64,000 bases of DNA from Malus domestica (GCF_042453785.1 NC_091665.1:15323501-15387500), one strand, 5' to 3'; positions 38,480-49,979 are shown, counted from the stretch's first letter. Notes: a model not told the origin generated them from the letters alone. Numbers and translations are program-made.

Positions 38480-39890
38480 CTATATGTCTTTTTTCTTCTT
38501 CTGCATTCTATATTTTCATTTTCTTTTACTTTATTCAATCTAAAGATTAAATTTCCTAATGGGTATTATAACATGAGCTGGAATCATGGTAATGAGATAC
38601 ACTCAAATGCTTGATAAGCTTCCCCTTCTCTTTCCCATCATGTATATCCTTCCTGGTGTATCCTCAATTAAATGGTTATGCATGCAGAGCATCCTAATGA
38701 TGATCTCGGGTTTCTTCCGCTTGCTACCAGATCTTCCTCAGCTGTTTGGGATACCAATAGACCACTCCAAGTGGTGGGACTCGGCTGCTATTCCCATGTG
38801 GTCTGCGACATTACCGGGGCCTTATTATGCGTGGACAGAGATTTGTAGACTATGAAGAAGCGACATTGAGGAGGAGAAAGAAGGGAATGAGACACGTTAC
38901 ATCAAATTACCAATTTGATTTCAAGTTCTTGAACTGTGTTCCTTCTGTCCCTTCCCCTTTGGAATAGGCTGGCACAACACAGTCTGGCAGGTCCCACACA
39001 CCACAACTGTTTGCGAGTGACTGAGCATAGTGGTTCTGCACAAACATATTCGATTACATTCACTTTTAAACAACAAATAAATACTCTTATTTCCTGGCAC
39101 ATATTTAATAAATACTTAAACAAAAACAGCAAAAAAGGATAAAAATTCACATGTTGAAGCACCCCTGGCACTTGACATCCTATTCAAGTTCAAAACATTC
39201 GAAACTAGTATCATCACACTTAACATTCAAAACTAAACAAACTAAATACAAAACTCATCTTTCGACAAAAAAAAAAAAAAAAAAAAAATACAAAACCCAA
39301 AATTTGAGGGAATAAGAATAAATACGAGGGAATAAGAATAAATACAAAACCCAAAAGCGTAAGCATCCATCGATTAATATCCATATTATAAAGAAAGAGT
39401 TGGGGGTCTGTACAAGCCTCTTGATCTTGTGCTTCCTCTTCTCAAGCTCAGCTGGTGGATGGAGCAAATCGATTATTGTTCTGAAGCACCATCTTGATTG
39501 AAATTGAAGATCGTAGAAAATAGCGGCAACCACGAATGGAAGACTCTAGGGAGCGAGCGAGCTTGCAACGATGGCTGGTGCGAGAGCAATTTTGATCTGG
39601 TATTTTGGTTGAAACTTTAGGTGGAACTGGTTTCAAAGGAAACCATGACAAGGCAATCTCTGAATCTGCTAGAATATCCGTACCAAACAATCCTTCATTT
39701 AATTCACCTAAGGCTGGCTTCCGTTGGGGTAATTTTGGAAACTTAATTTTGTTCATTTTGGGCTCTATAATCCAGCCCGTATGAAATTTGGGGCTCTTGT
39801 CCTCATGATTAATTTTGAGGTGTTTTTTATTAAAGAAAACTTTAGGATGGTTTTTTATTAAATTAATCTTGATTCAAGCTCTTTTCATTA
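38480..39890. other. Interior of the gene-carrying element, fragments not identified
   Basis: An 89-codon plus frame (38586-38855) and a 102-codon minus frame (39448-39756) have gene-like codon texture but no motif I can name. A poly-A tract of over 20 lies at about 39266-39288. These may be further captured pieces. Confidence 0.3.
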
Positions 39891-39908
39891 AAGTTCCATT
39901 TTTTTAAA

Positions 39909-40930
39909 TTTGTAGTATTTTCTTTTTAGTTTTATTTTGTACCCATGTATTAATTTCTTTTAGGGCCTATATTTTTTAAAAATTCATTTGTACTCATAAT
40001 TTTTTAATCTTTTATATGTACCCTAATTTATTTATAATGTACCCATTCTTCTTTATTAATGTACATATACGAAATGTACCAATTTTTTTGTAAAATGTAC
40101 CAATTTTTTTGTAAAATGTACCAATTTTTTTAACACTATGGATACATTCTTTTGCCATTTATTATTTCTTACTTTTACATAGTTTTTATCCATTTATTCA
40201 ATCAAAATGTTTGAATTCTTTTATTGTAACCATTTCTAATAGTATTATAATGAGGGATTTTAAATTTATAGGATTATAAATCTCATAAAATATCAAACAA
40301 TTAATGTCAAAACTATAAAAATATAAATATTAATAGTAATATAATGAGGTGTACAAAGTCAAGAAACTTTGATCAAACTTTGAATACCATTAAGGTTTTA
40401 ATAAAAAAATGTTTAGAATTAGGGATTGCATCCAAAGTATCCCTAAGTATCCAAATAAACCGAACACAAAATAGAATCCCTGGTTCACCTTAACCAAATT
40501 CACCATCAAATCCAAATCGAATCCCTGGTTCATTCAACCAAATTCACTTAAACAAATTAAAAGCATCTAACTAAACCAAACACAAAATCCTTTTTTTTTT
40601 TTTTTGGTCATTCACTTTATGAATTTCAAATCCATTCCAAGGAACTACAAGTGACTTGATCCCTCAAAAGGGTACGTAAGCAATATAGGCCTTTGCCTAA
40701 GTACAACCATAAAATTGAACAAACACTCAAATTCCCAAGCTACACTTTATTCATATTAGAATTAAAGGGTATTTCCTTTTTAAAGAAGGATTGTAATTAA
40801 TAGACTCATAGTCTAGAATGGGTCGAACTCAAATTAATATAACCCTACTCAAAAAAATAAACGAGGGTGAAATTGTGCCGAGTGGATCATTTGTTACACT
40901 AGGTGTACAATTTTTGCTCAACAGTGGGCG
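39909..40930. other. Low-complexity AT-rich sequence, no gene
   Basis: Contains a threefold direct repeat of aaatgtaccaatttttttg around 40073-40135 and further tgtaccc phrases. No coding signal. Confidence 0.5.
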
Positions 40931-41830
40931 TGCCAACTCGCTACCAAGCGAATAAGATGGATGTGGTGGAGTCATGAACCACGCTACCAATTTCTTCATC
41001 GAGCAACTTCGGCCGCCGAGACAAACAATCTTAGCCTTGGATTCTATAACATGAACACAAGGTTATGCAACTTACTACGAACCTCTGGATCTTGTTCAGC
41101 CGCTTCACATATATTGGTAAAAATATAGGTGCGTCGAATCAGTATCAAACTATAGGGACAAAAATACTCAAAGGAGATGAGCGTCTTTATGGTGAATGTT
41201 GTTCGACCGTTTGAATGTTGAACTCTAAATGATACTTTTGAGTAACCAATCATAGAACACCCACTTCAGCGAGAAAAATGATGAAGTGACATCGATCGGC
41301 GAAAGAATAAAAAACTCTTTGTTGTCTAAGACTTGGAATAGATAATCAGTCAAAAGAGGAGAAAACACTATTTAACCAAATTGAAGAAACTCTTAGACCA
41401 TGCTGATTATAAGACTCCAATGATGTTTAGCCAAATTGAATTTGTGTCGGTTTGTCAATCCAGTGATGTTTAACCAAACTGAATTTGTGTTGACGAGTTA
41501 GTATAGCAATTAGTATTTTTCTGAGGGGTGTGAAAGGGTTTCGCATACAACATTTGTTTGTATGTTGAGTTGAAGGTTCTTTCTATATTCCCAACAAGCT
41601 TGCATTTATAGAGCACCATGTTACTTGACGGCTTGATCATTGTGTAGAGTCCAATTGTAATCTTAGCTTATAGAATATCATCTTGATATGTTGACTCAAT
41701 CTCTGATGAAGTAACTTGAATGTGAACTAACACTTAGTGCAAATCTATCCAGTAACCACGCATGCTGAACATGGGATAAACTTGAAGACAAAATACACAA
41801 AGTGCACTGTTTCCACGTGAGTTACACTAT
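40930..41830 (-). mobile_element. LTR-like fragment, minus orientation, with TATA box and primer-site-like end
   Basis: On the minus strand a TATA box (gctctataaatgc) lies at about 41607-41619. The sequence ends in gagttggcacgcccac near 40925-40940, like the primer-site region of some plant LTR elements. No coding region follows on the low-coordinate side. The outer border and target duplication were not found. Confidence 0.4.
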
Positions 41831-43240
41831 CTATCCAGGGATAAAGCCTCCCAATATGAGTATGATCCAATTACTGTGTGTCCCATATCACATTGATTTT
41901 TTCTATTCAAGGAATCAAGGGATTAACTCAACTGAATGCGATAAAGTCTACCAGAGCGCATTCTACACATTTCAGCCTCATCTTCTAAACTCATAATATA
42001 TTTCTTCAAAATAATTACTACGATAATTAAGGCTGGTAGTACGTAATATGGTAAAAAATATTAATTCATCAAACGGCCTCAATTAAGCGAATCGATAATG
42101 CAAAACTAGGTATAAATAATTTTATTCATCCAACAGCTTAAAATATATAGACGGAATGTGTGCAAAAACGAGTCCAAAAAGACTCATAGTAATAAAGTTC
42201 AATACCAATTTATCAATGATCTATTTTGTGTTTGATCGAATTGTCACCCCAATATCCTTATATGCAAAAAAGGATGTAAAAGTCGAACCAGGTCATTCAA
42301 ATATACAAAAGGCAAAACAAGCAAAAAAATTGGACCCTTTTTGTTTGTATATTGCCTCCACAAATATCTCCAGGTACAAAATGGTCACTTCAAAAAGAAA
42401 AAATCAAAGTACGCAGACTGCACCATGTGTCCCTGTTTATTCTCTTCCCCGCCCACTGATTCGCACAACCCGCCGCGTGTTGCTTATTCCGACATCACTC
42501 ATTCCACCACCGATAATCCGGTGCCACATTGACGCTTTCTACCAAATAATTTGGATCATTGAAATTTGATTCAACAGTTAAAAAAAATACAGGTTCACTT
42601 TAAAAGTTATAATAACTTTAGCTGTTAAATTAAATTTTAAGGGTTCAGATTGTTTGATGATGATGATTTGGTGAATGGAGTCTGGAGAGGATCCCTTTCC
42701 GCAAAAAATCATGAAACCAAATTTTGTAAACTATATTTGCAATCAATTGATGTAGTTGTAAATTATTAGATTATTAATTAAGTATCGATTAATGTGTTTA
42801 TCTCTTATTAGTGACATATCATTTAATTTAAAATTTTGGTTTTGCTAGAATTATTTTTAGAGAAATGTTAAATAAACTTTCTCAAAATGAGATTCTTTAT
42901 CACTCTCCATCACCTCATGTTTTTTGAATAATTTTGATATTAACATTGAGATGTGATATATACACAGCCCTTTTTACTTTTCTCACACCCTTTTAATTTT
43001 TTGGCTGTCGGATCGGATGAATTGAAGAAGATCAAATGACATAAATTAACAAGAAATGTAAAAGAAGTAAAAAAAAATGTGTAGATAGCACATCCTTAAC
43101 ATTACCGGAAATATTTTGTTAAATCTTTCAAAAAAAAATTATATAAAAAACATAATTTGACAGTCTCTTTATCATTTTTCTTGGATTTATCACCGCTCAA
43201 ATATCCTATCTGAGACTTAATCCTTATCCACTCGGCCGAG
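41830..43240. other. No recognised gene
   Basis: AT-rich. A 137-codon plus frame at 42156-42569 has no recognisable motif. The last part contains the upstream region of the CBP1 homologue. Confidence 0.35.
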
Positions 43241-43249
43241 CCTTTCTCG

Positions 43250-43258
43250 TATAAAATA
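43250..43258 (+). promoter_or_regulatory. Candidate TATA box of the CBP1 homologue
   Basis: tataaaata lies 146 bases upstream of the ATG at 43404, a plausible distance that leaves room for a 5' UTR of about 110 bases containing repeated caatccaat motifs. Confidence 0.5.
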
Positions 43259-43403
43259 GCATCTCCCCTGTAATCCACAATCCAATCCAATGATTCCAAT
43301 CCAATTAGTGCAATAACCATCTTCTGAGAAGAAGAGAGACCAGCGTCCGCAGAAGCAAAATCCAAGAGAGAGTGGGGATAGTTTTTGCGCGTGTTTGGAC
43401 CCA

Positions 43404-44286
43404 ATGATAAAGTCAGTCATGCTTCGCTCTTGTCCGTCGTCTTCTCCTCTACACCGAGAAGCTTATCCCACTACACGACTGTCTCCGTCGTCGTCAACGG
43501 CAACAACGCCCAAGTTCGCGTCCACTGTCTGTTGCTCGTCGAGAAATCCCTCTTACATTCCGAAGCTCGAGCCTTTTAGCCGGTCAAAGTTTGACCGCGG
43601 CATTAAAGACCCGCCCCTGATTGAAAAGTGCGAGAACGAGCTTTCTGGTTCGTACCCATCTCGTAAATTTCAATTTTTTGATCTTTTTATTAGTTTATCT
43701 GAATTGGATTTTGATTTTGTTGTATCGGGTCCTCGTTTTCATTGCATTTTATGAATTTTTTTTTCTTTCTATTTATTGATTCGATTTCTGTGATTTTGGC
43801 TCAGAGTACTGTTCGACGCTCCAAGGAGACGAGTCCTATGGCTGCTGGAGAGCCTATTTCGAGCTCAAGGATCTCGAGGTATATGGTAGATTTCATCACT
43901 TTCTTTTCCTGTAAAATACAGACTGTTTGGTTGCTGAGAAAATGTTGAAAGTTAAATATTTTTTGGTGCAGAAGGAGACGCCAAAAGAGGATGTGGAGAA
44001 GCTGATTCTCCAAGCAGGAGGTGTGAAGACGTTGGTGGGATGCCTACACGGGATTGCAGCAATCCAGAAAGACAAGAAGTACGGATTTAACTCGTCAAAG
44101 CCGTCGGTTGTGGGAAAAGAAGCGGAGAGACTCTGTCCCATACCGGATGGGTTGCCGAAATCGGCTGAGGAGATGGAGGAAGAAGAAAGAGGAAGAATGC
44201 CGGATTCACCCTTCACTAGGCTCCTTAGAATCAAGGGTACGCACCCTGCATGGTACTCCCCCTCCCCTGACCATGAAACTGATTGA
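43404..44286 (+). CDS. CBP1: CCG-binding protein 1 (CBP1/MEE14) homologue, 3 exons, 210 aa
   Basis: Exons 43404-43647, 43805-43878 and 43972-44286 join through GT-AG introns (gttcgt...ctcag, gtatat...gtgcag) to 633 nt, 210 codons plus TGA. The start is MIKSVMLRS, followed by a Ser/Pro/Thr-rich stretch. Exon 2 encodes YCSTLQGDESYGCWRAYFEL. Exon 3 encodes KETPKEDVEKLILQAGGVK, TLVGCLHGIAAIQK and a C-terminal part with RLCPIPDGLPKSAEEMEEEE and SPFTRLLRIKG. I recognise this as the plant CBP1/MEE14 family (about 200 aa in Arabidopsis, At2g15890), reported to bind the central-cell regulator CCG and transcription machinery in pollen-tube guidance. The role here is by homology. It is divergent from the sorting-nexin gene. 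Confidence 0.8.
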
Positions 44287-44525
44287 CGGGGACTGAACGG
44301 GTAGGGACGGACGAAAATGCACCGGAACAATGGATGGTTGAACGTGCGGTCTCTGGTAAATAATACAAAAGAACGAGGATCCAACGGTTAAGGATCCGGT
44401 GCATGCTAGAAAATCACGAAGCACCAAGCTCTTTTTATTTTTTTGGATCAAATTAAACTACTAAGTTGGATTTGTGTATATGTGTGTATCATTTTATGCT
44501 TACTGGTTGAGGAATGTGGTGAAAC

Positions 44526-44527
<2 letters not shown>

Positions 44528-44563
<36 letters not shown>
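44528..44563 (+). repeat. Poly-T tract of 36 bases
   Basis: An uninterrupted T run downstream of the CBP1 homologue. It could be the 3' poly-A tail of a minus-strand retroposon, but I found no LINE or SINE body next to it. Confidence 0.9.
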
Positions 44564-44564
<1 letters not shown>

Positions 44565-44892
44565 AGTAGAGGACTTCATTCTCCGTAAATTTTTCAATCA
44601 AGTTCAATTAAATAATTATCCAAGCCTAAGCCGATTGTTTTTTTGATAATTTTGTTGGACATGAGAGGGACTGGCCGACTAGTGCCTGATTGCAATGTTA
44701 ATCTTATCTTCTTTTGTTGGCAAAACATAAACATAGGACTTATCTTCTTTTTCTTTTGATTTTGCAATCCATAAAATTCGAACCTAAAACCTTTCACAAT
44801 AAAATGAAATGCCACAAGAAAGTAGTACGGAATGGTTTCTAGAGGGACGGACTGAAGGTCTACTTCAAACAACATCCTTATCTTCTTTTATA

Positions 44893-45780
44893 TAGGGCTG
44901 GAAAAAAATCCCAAAAATCCCAAACCGAACCAAAAAATTCCTGAAACAAAACCGAAAAAATCCCAAACCGAAATTCTCGAAAATTTCGGTACCCAATACC
45001 GAACTGATCCCGAAATTTTGATACGAGAATCAGTCTCAAGTTTTTAGGATTTCGGTATTCCTAAACCGAACCAAAAAAAAAAAATATATATATATATATA
45101 TATTGTTTATTTTTTAAATATATATTTAGAATTTTAATAGCCGTCAGATTCTGTTGAGATTTAATCTCAACCATTGAATATAAATTTGATTATTTGATTA
45201 TTTGATACCTTGCCCCTCCTTAATAATTCTTCATCTTGATGGTTCACATATGCATTGAGATGAAAGATTTATGTGCTATATAGAAATTTAAGCTGGCGTA
45301 TTATTTTTTACGTTACAATTGTACTTACTAGTTCTTTTTCCTTCCATCCATTATTAAATCCATTTTTACTTACTGGTGTACACGGACTCAAATTTGTGCA
45401 CGTACAAACATGCCTTGCCATTTGATTGGCAGATTAGTAGAAACAAATTGGCAAATTGAGCCCAAAGGCATAATATGTCAAATTTTAGTCCAAAAGCCCA
45501 AAAGCCCAAAACCATTTCGGGATTCCCGATTTGTCCCGAAATCCCGAAACTATTTCGGGATTCCCGAAAATTTGGTTTGGGATCGGTATTGAAATTGGGA
45601 TTCCCGAAAATTTCGGTTTGGGAATCGAGATTTTCGGGAATCCCAATTTCAATACCTAAATTTTCGGGAATCCCAATTTCAATACCGATCCCAAACCAAA
45701 TTTTCGGGAATCCCGAAATAGTTTCGGGATTTCGGGACAAATCGGGAATCCCGAAAATTCTCGAAAATCTCGATTGCCCT
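44893..45780. mobile_element. hAT-like non-autonomous element with large palindrome
   Basis: Left end tagggctggaaaaaaatccc; right end in reverse complement agggcaatcgagattttcg. Repeated cccgaaa / tttcggg motifs fill both subterminal regions. TIRs starting (T)AGGGCTGG are common in plant hAT-type MITEs. The 8-base flanks (ttttatat / tcatatac) match only partly, so the target duplication is not proved. A truncated second copy starts at 45950 (tagggctggaaaaaa). Confidence 0.5.
45515..45756. repeat. Perfect 99-bp inverted repeat with 44-bp spacer
   Basis: Bases 45515-45613 are the exact reverse complement of 45658-45756 by base-by-base comparison. The spacer carries a further partial copy of the aattttcgggaatcccaatt block. 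It can form a cruciform or a long RNA hairpin. Confidence 0.9.
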
Positions 45781-46103
45781 TCATATACAGAGGCGCAAAG
45801 AGGGGCGGGTAGCTGCTCCTCTAATCAGTCGGATCTAGACGGGATTAGGCTGGTCTAGAAGAAGTTGGGCGACGCTATGCAAGGATAACCTGATTTATGT
45901 GAAGGATAGAATCGGAAAGGTATAGTTGTAGAACAGCGGCTGCAACTAGGGCTGGAAAAAAAATCCTGAAAATTTTGATATCAATCCCAAATCGTTTGGT
46001 ATAGGAATCGGCCTCTCATTTTCCCTTTTTTGGGAATCCCAAACCAATATATATATTATTTAATCAAGCACCAAGCCGTTCCTCCGGCCAATAACTTTTG
46101 TTC

Positions 46104-46302
46104 GGATTTTGATCCTCTCATGAGCTAATGGAGAGGATCCTCATGACCCATCATCTTGAGCCGTTGGATTTTTATCCAACGGCTACAAATAGGGGGGTCC
46201 CTTTAAAGTTATAATAATTATAGCCGTTGGATAAAAATCCAACGGCCCATGATGATGGGTCAGGAGGATCCTCTCCATTAGCTCAAGAGAGGATCCAAAT
46301 CC
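46104..46302. mobile_element. Mutator-type MITE, 199 bp, 9-bp target duplication cttttgttc
   Basis: Arms start ggatttt/ggatttg gatcctctc and pair almost along the whole length (gagctaatggagaggatcct, gacccatcat, agccgttggatttttatcc). The exact 9-base direct repeat cttttgttc lies at 46095-46103 and 46303-46311. No coding capacity. Confidence 0.85.
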
Positions 46303-47053
46303 CTTTTGTTCACGACCTTTTCCTTTTTTTATTCTTTCTTTGTCTCATTGTTTGCCAACTTGGTTCTTATTTCTTGAAACCATCATGATTTCTCCTTTTT
46401 TTATTCTTATTTCTTGAAACCATAAGATAAGAAACCATCTTCTTTTTTGAAACCATCAAATAAGAAAGGATAAATTACATAGTAATCCTTCAAGTTTGAA
46501 ATCTATTATTACAACCTTTTAGACCATCTCCAATGGTTGGGCTAAAAGCTAAATATTTTAGCTCGAAAAATTTAGCTTTTAGCCCAAAAATAGTTTTTCT
46601 GCTCCAACCATTCTGGTCTAAAATTTTAGCTCGGGATTATTAAAGAATGAACTTAGGCGATTTTTTTCTTAAATTAATTTTTTTAAAAAATATGTAGACT
46701 ATCGTAAATTAATTTTATGAACATTTTAATCTAAAAAAATTTAAATTCCGATAAATATTGAAAAATCACTAAATGTTTCACATAGCAAGTCTTCAACTTT
46801 CACCAATCTTTCGACCCTGGGCTAACTTTCAATTCACCAACCATTCAACACCAAATTTTTAATTCACCAATGGTTCATCACCAAACTTTCAACCTTCACC
46901 AACCATTCAACTTTCATCAATCATCCTCTATATAAACATATGTCCAATATTTGTTGATCACATAACCTTTCAACCTTCAATCATCCTCTATATTCACCAA
47001 TCTTTCAACTTTCAAAGAGTTTTTGTTTCCTAAAAATCATCAATATATCATCA

Positions 47054-48034
47054 ATGGGTGATAGAAGAAGGCATAGCATGTCAATGCAGATGGCACAATA
47101 CCAAACAAAGATCGAGATTGAGGATGCAGAATTGTTCAACGCCGAAGTTGAACTTGTCAACCCGTTTATGCAATCTGAGCACCATGGCGAATCTAGCCAT
47201 CATGGTTCTGTCAAGGGAAGTTCATATATGCAGCGTGATAGAGAAGAGTGTCAAGACCGAATGATGAAAGATTATTTCATCGAGCGTCCGAGATTTCTTG
47301 CTCATGATTTTCGGAGGCGGTTTCGGATGAAGAGAGAGCTTTTTGAAAGCATTTTGAACGTAGTTGCCAATCATGACCACTACTTTGCAAGGAGGCTAGA
47401 TGTTGCAGGCCGACATGGTCTATCACCTCATCAAAAGCTCACATCTGCTTTTCACATGCTAGCTAATGGGTGCTCTACAGACTCAACTGACGAGTATTGC
47501 CGACTTGCAGAAAGTACTGCTATTGAGAACCTGAAGCGCTTCTGTAAGGCAATTGAAGGCATATATGGAGCCACATACCTCTGCAGGCCAAATCGTGAAG
47601 ACTTGAAGATGCTTCTATGCAAGGTAGACAAAAAAGGATTCCCTGACATGATAAGAAGTCTCGATTGTATGCATTGTGAGTGGAAGAATTGTCCAATTGG
47701 TTGGGCTGGTCAATTCAAGTGCCTTCATAACAAGTCAACCATCGTGCTCGAGGCCGTGGCGTCTTACGACACATGGATTTGGCATGCTTTCTTCGGCGCT
47801 CCTGGATCAAACAACGATATCAACGTTCTTTGGTCTTCTTCTTTGTTCGATAATGTTGTCAATGGATGGGTACCGGAATTTCGATACAAGGTAAATGGTA
47901 ATAGGTATGAACTAGGTTACTACCTAACTGATGGTATTTATCCTAGTTGGTTTACCTTTGTCAAAAGTCTTTCTCATCCCGATAGTGCAAAGAAGAAATT
48001 ATTTTCGCAGAGGCAAGAGTCTTACAAAAAGGAT
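47054..48034 (+). pseudogene. PIF/Harbinger transposase (DDE_4 type), C-terminally truncated
   Basis: An open frame from ATG 47054 with PRFLAHDFRRRFRM, GLSPHQKLTSAFHMLANG, SLDCMHCEWKNCP (first catalytic Asp, residue 204), ILEAVASYD-like VLEAVASYDTWIWHAFF, GSNNDINVL (second Asp, residue 255) and GYYLTDGIYPSWFTFVKS. Family members continue after KKDV with ERAFG-type sequence that holds the third acidic residue. Here the similarity stops at residue 328 (48034-48037). The open frame runs on to 48175, but those last 45 codons are the antisense of the Myb-like ORF. Without the third acidic residue the protein should be inactive, though the N-terminal DNA-binding part could still be made. Confidence 0.85.
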
Positions 48035-48035
48035 G

Positions 48036-48135
48036 TGCCAACTGCACCATCTTCGCTAACAAAAACCCATGCCAAACATAAAGCAACATCTTCCTCACAG
48101 GTCCAATTACGACCATCAATATGCTCTCTTGCCAT
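48036..48135 (-). pseudogene. 5' fragment of the PIF/Harbinger Myb-like ORF
   Basis: On the minus strand ATG at 48135-48133 opens MAREHIDGRNWTCEEDVALC and continues LAWVFVSEDGAVGT to about 48036. This is the start of the SANT/Myb-like partner protein that PIF elements encode beside the transposase. After 33 codons it meets the truncated transposase tail-to-tail, which marks the deletion junction at about 48035-48038. Confidence 0.75.
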
Positions 48136-49183
48136 GTTGAACAATTTGGAAATGGAAAGAGTGGAAGAATTGTAGGAGAAAATTGAATTTTGTATGGATG
48201 TTTGAACAAATACATAGGTATTTATATAGTTTTTGGGTGAATTTTGAGTTAAATAATTTTTTTTAAATTATTTTAGCTGTTGGATTTAAATTTGGGCCAT
48301 TAGATCTTTTTTTTACCGTTAGATTTGATTATATTCAATCTCAGCCGTTGGATTCAATGTATTTTAAAATAACATATTTAAAAAAATTAAATTTGAATAT
48401 GGACTGTTGGATCAACCAACGGTCCGTTAAACCAAGCCCTTGGATTCAAATTATAGCCGTTGGGATTTTTGGGTGGCCGACAAACGGCTGACAACAGGGC
48501 CCACCCCTATTGGGAAAGGTTTGCGAGCGCACTACGTGGGCACTTTGGAGAGTGACCAGGCTGAGATTGGCCCAATTGCCAGTGAGTCCAGTCGCACGGA
48601 GGGGGGGAATTTTAGGGGGTATTTGGCCCAGCTTTAACATTTGGCATTTAGCCCAATGTTTTAGCATGGGTTGGAAGATTGTTTGGGGGGGGAATTTGGG
48701 GGGTAATTTAGCATTTAGCCCACCATTGGAGATGGTCTTACAACATCTTTAAAACATTTCACTTTCATATCTCACGTACTATTTTATTTCAAAATAATAC
48801 CTCCGTTAGATTTTTTTATCCATTGATCCATTAAGCACTGACGTGGCCGCCAGATTTGTGCCATGTGGCAAAAATAATAATTTTTTAATTTTTTTTTTAA
48901 AACATGAATCTTCTAAACAAAATAAAATCAAAAGCTTAAAGAAAACCCCCACCCCCGTGACCCCCCCTCGAAGACCCTACATCCGCACCCACCCTCTTCC
49001 CTCTTCTACACACCCTCCACTCCTTAAATCCACGCCCATTCCTCCCACCTCACGAACCCAACGATGGCGGTGTAGAGGGGATCTGGGTTTATTTTTATTT
49101 TTATTTTTCTAGGTTGCAGGTAGAGGGTCAGGGGGAAGAAGATGAAGATGGGGGAGAAGAGAGGGGGTAAGACGAACTGAAGT

Positions 49184-49185
<2 letters not shown>

Positions 49186-49222
<37 letters not shown>
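49186..49222 (+). repeat. Poly-T tract of 37 bases
   Basis: An uninterrupted T run within the interior of the inverted-repeat element at 46475-49513. A second, shorter T run follows near 49274. Confidence 0.9.
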
Positions 49223-49223
<1 letters not shown>

Positions 49224-49979
49224 GGTTGCAGGGGGAAGAAGAGAGGAGGATGATGGGGGATAAGGTTTCAGCTTTTTTTTTTTTTTTTTTTAATTTAGAA
49301 GATTTAGGTTTTTTTTACCAAGTGGCACACATTTGGCAGTCACGTGACACAATTGTGGCAGCCACATCAGCACTTAACGATCAATGGATGAAAAATATAA
49401 CGGAGGTATTATTTTGAAATAAAATAGTACGTGAGGTATGAAAGTGAAATGTTTTAAAGATATTGTATGAGGTTGTAATAGACCTCAAACCTAAGGGGTT
49501 AGTATATAATTTACCATCATGGTTTCTTCTTTCTTTTATTTCTTGAAACCAAAAACCCTCTCTTTTTCCTTCCATAGTTCCACTGTCTCCCTCAAATGCA
49601 GAAGCAAGCATTCGTCTGCTTTCTCAATCTTCAAAAGCAGCCATACCTGTAACTTGCTCTTCCCTAAACACCATACCCATTGCAGCCTTCGTCTGAGGAA
49701 CCCAATCGTTCTTCCATGACATCAGATCCATTGTTACAAGCCTACAAAGCAGAGTAGCCCTTTGATGGTGATTTCGTTTGGCAAGACATGGAAAAGCTCA
49801 CACATCAATGATGATCAATACCTTATTCTGTTCAATGCACTTCGCATAGCCCTCCGACTCCTGAAGGTAGCAAAGACAAGCCCAGGAATGAGAGGGATGA
49901 AGATGGGGGTGGGGATGTTGACGAATCTGGGATGAGGTGTGGCCGTGTGGGCTGGTAGGGAAGGTTAGAGGTCGATGAA

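Larger units (their letters stand above)
36311..39899. mobile_element. Mutator-like gene-carrying element, 3.6 kb, candidate 9-bp target duplication
   Basis: The left end atgaaaactaatgaaaaggg is mirrored at the right end, which reads atggaactttaatgaaaag in reverse complement. The bases outside are ttttttaaa on both sides (36302-36310 and 39900-39908), a 9-base match, although it is a low-complexity sequence. Similar tttgtaccc-rich sequence continues on both outer sides. The inside contains a broken FUT13 fragment, a coiled-coil fragment, a minisatellite and unassigned segments. The same end sequence is present in the short MITE at 52627-52780. This makes a Pack-MULE-like capture vehicle likely. 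Confidence 0.55.
46522..48737. mobile_element. PIF/Harbinger element, 2216 bp, TTA target duplication, internally deleted
   Basis: Terminal inverted repeats start gaccatctccaatggttgggc (left) and gaccatctccaatggtgggc (right, reverse complement). Both sides are flanked by tta (46519-46521 and 48738-48740), the 3-bp duplication expected for PIF/Harbinger. Inside are a truncated transposase on + and the first codons of the second, Myb-like ORF on -, facing each other. Confidence 0.85.
46475..49513. mobile_element. Inverted-repeat element interrupted by the PIF/Harbinger element
   Basis: The left arm is split: 46475-46521 (taaattacatagtaatcc, ctattattacaacct) continues at 48741-48860 (aaacatttcactttcat, tcacgtactattttattt, cctccgttag). 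Its inverse is continuous at about 49330-49513 (aacggaggtattattttg, gtacgtgaggtatgaaa, gtaatagacctcaaac). The PIF element therefore landed in the left arm. The interior at 48860-49320 is C-rich then T-rich with no gene. I could not define the outer target duplication. Confidence 0.65.

Noticed and set aside
43896-44384. 162-codon minus-strand frame over the CBP1 homologue
   Set aside because: Shadow frame of exon 3; the plus-strand spliced reading has family motifs and matching intron phases.
47054-48175. Intact 373-aa transposase gene
   Set aside because: The C-terminal 45 codons are antisense of the Myb-like ORF and the third catalytic acid region is missing.
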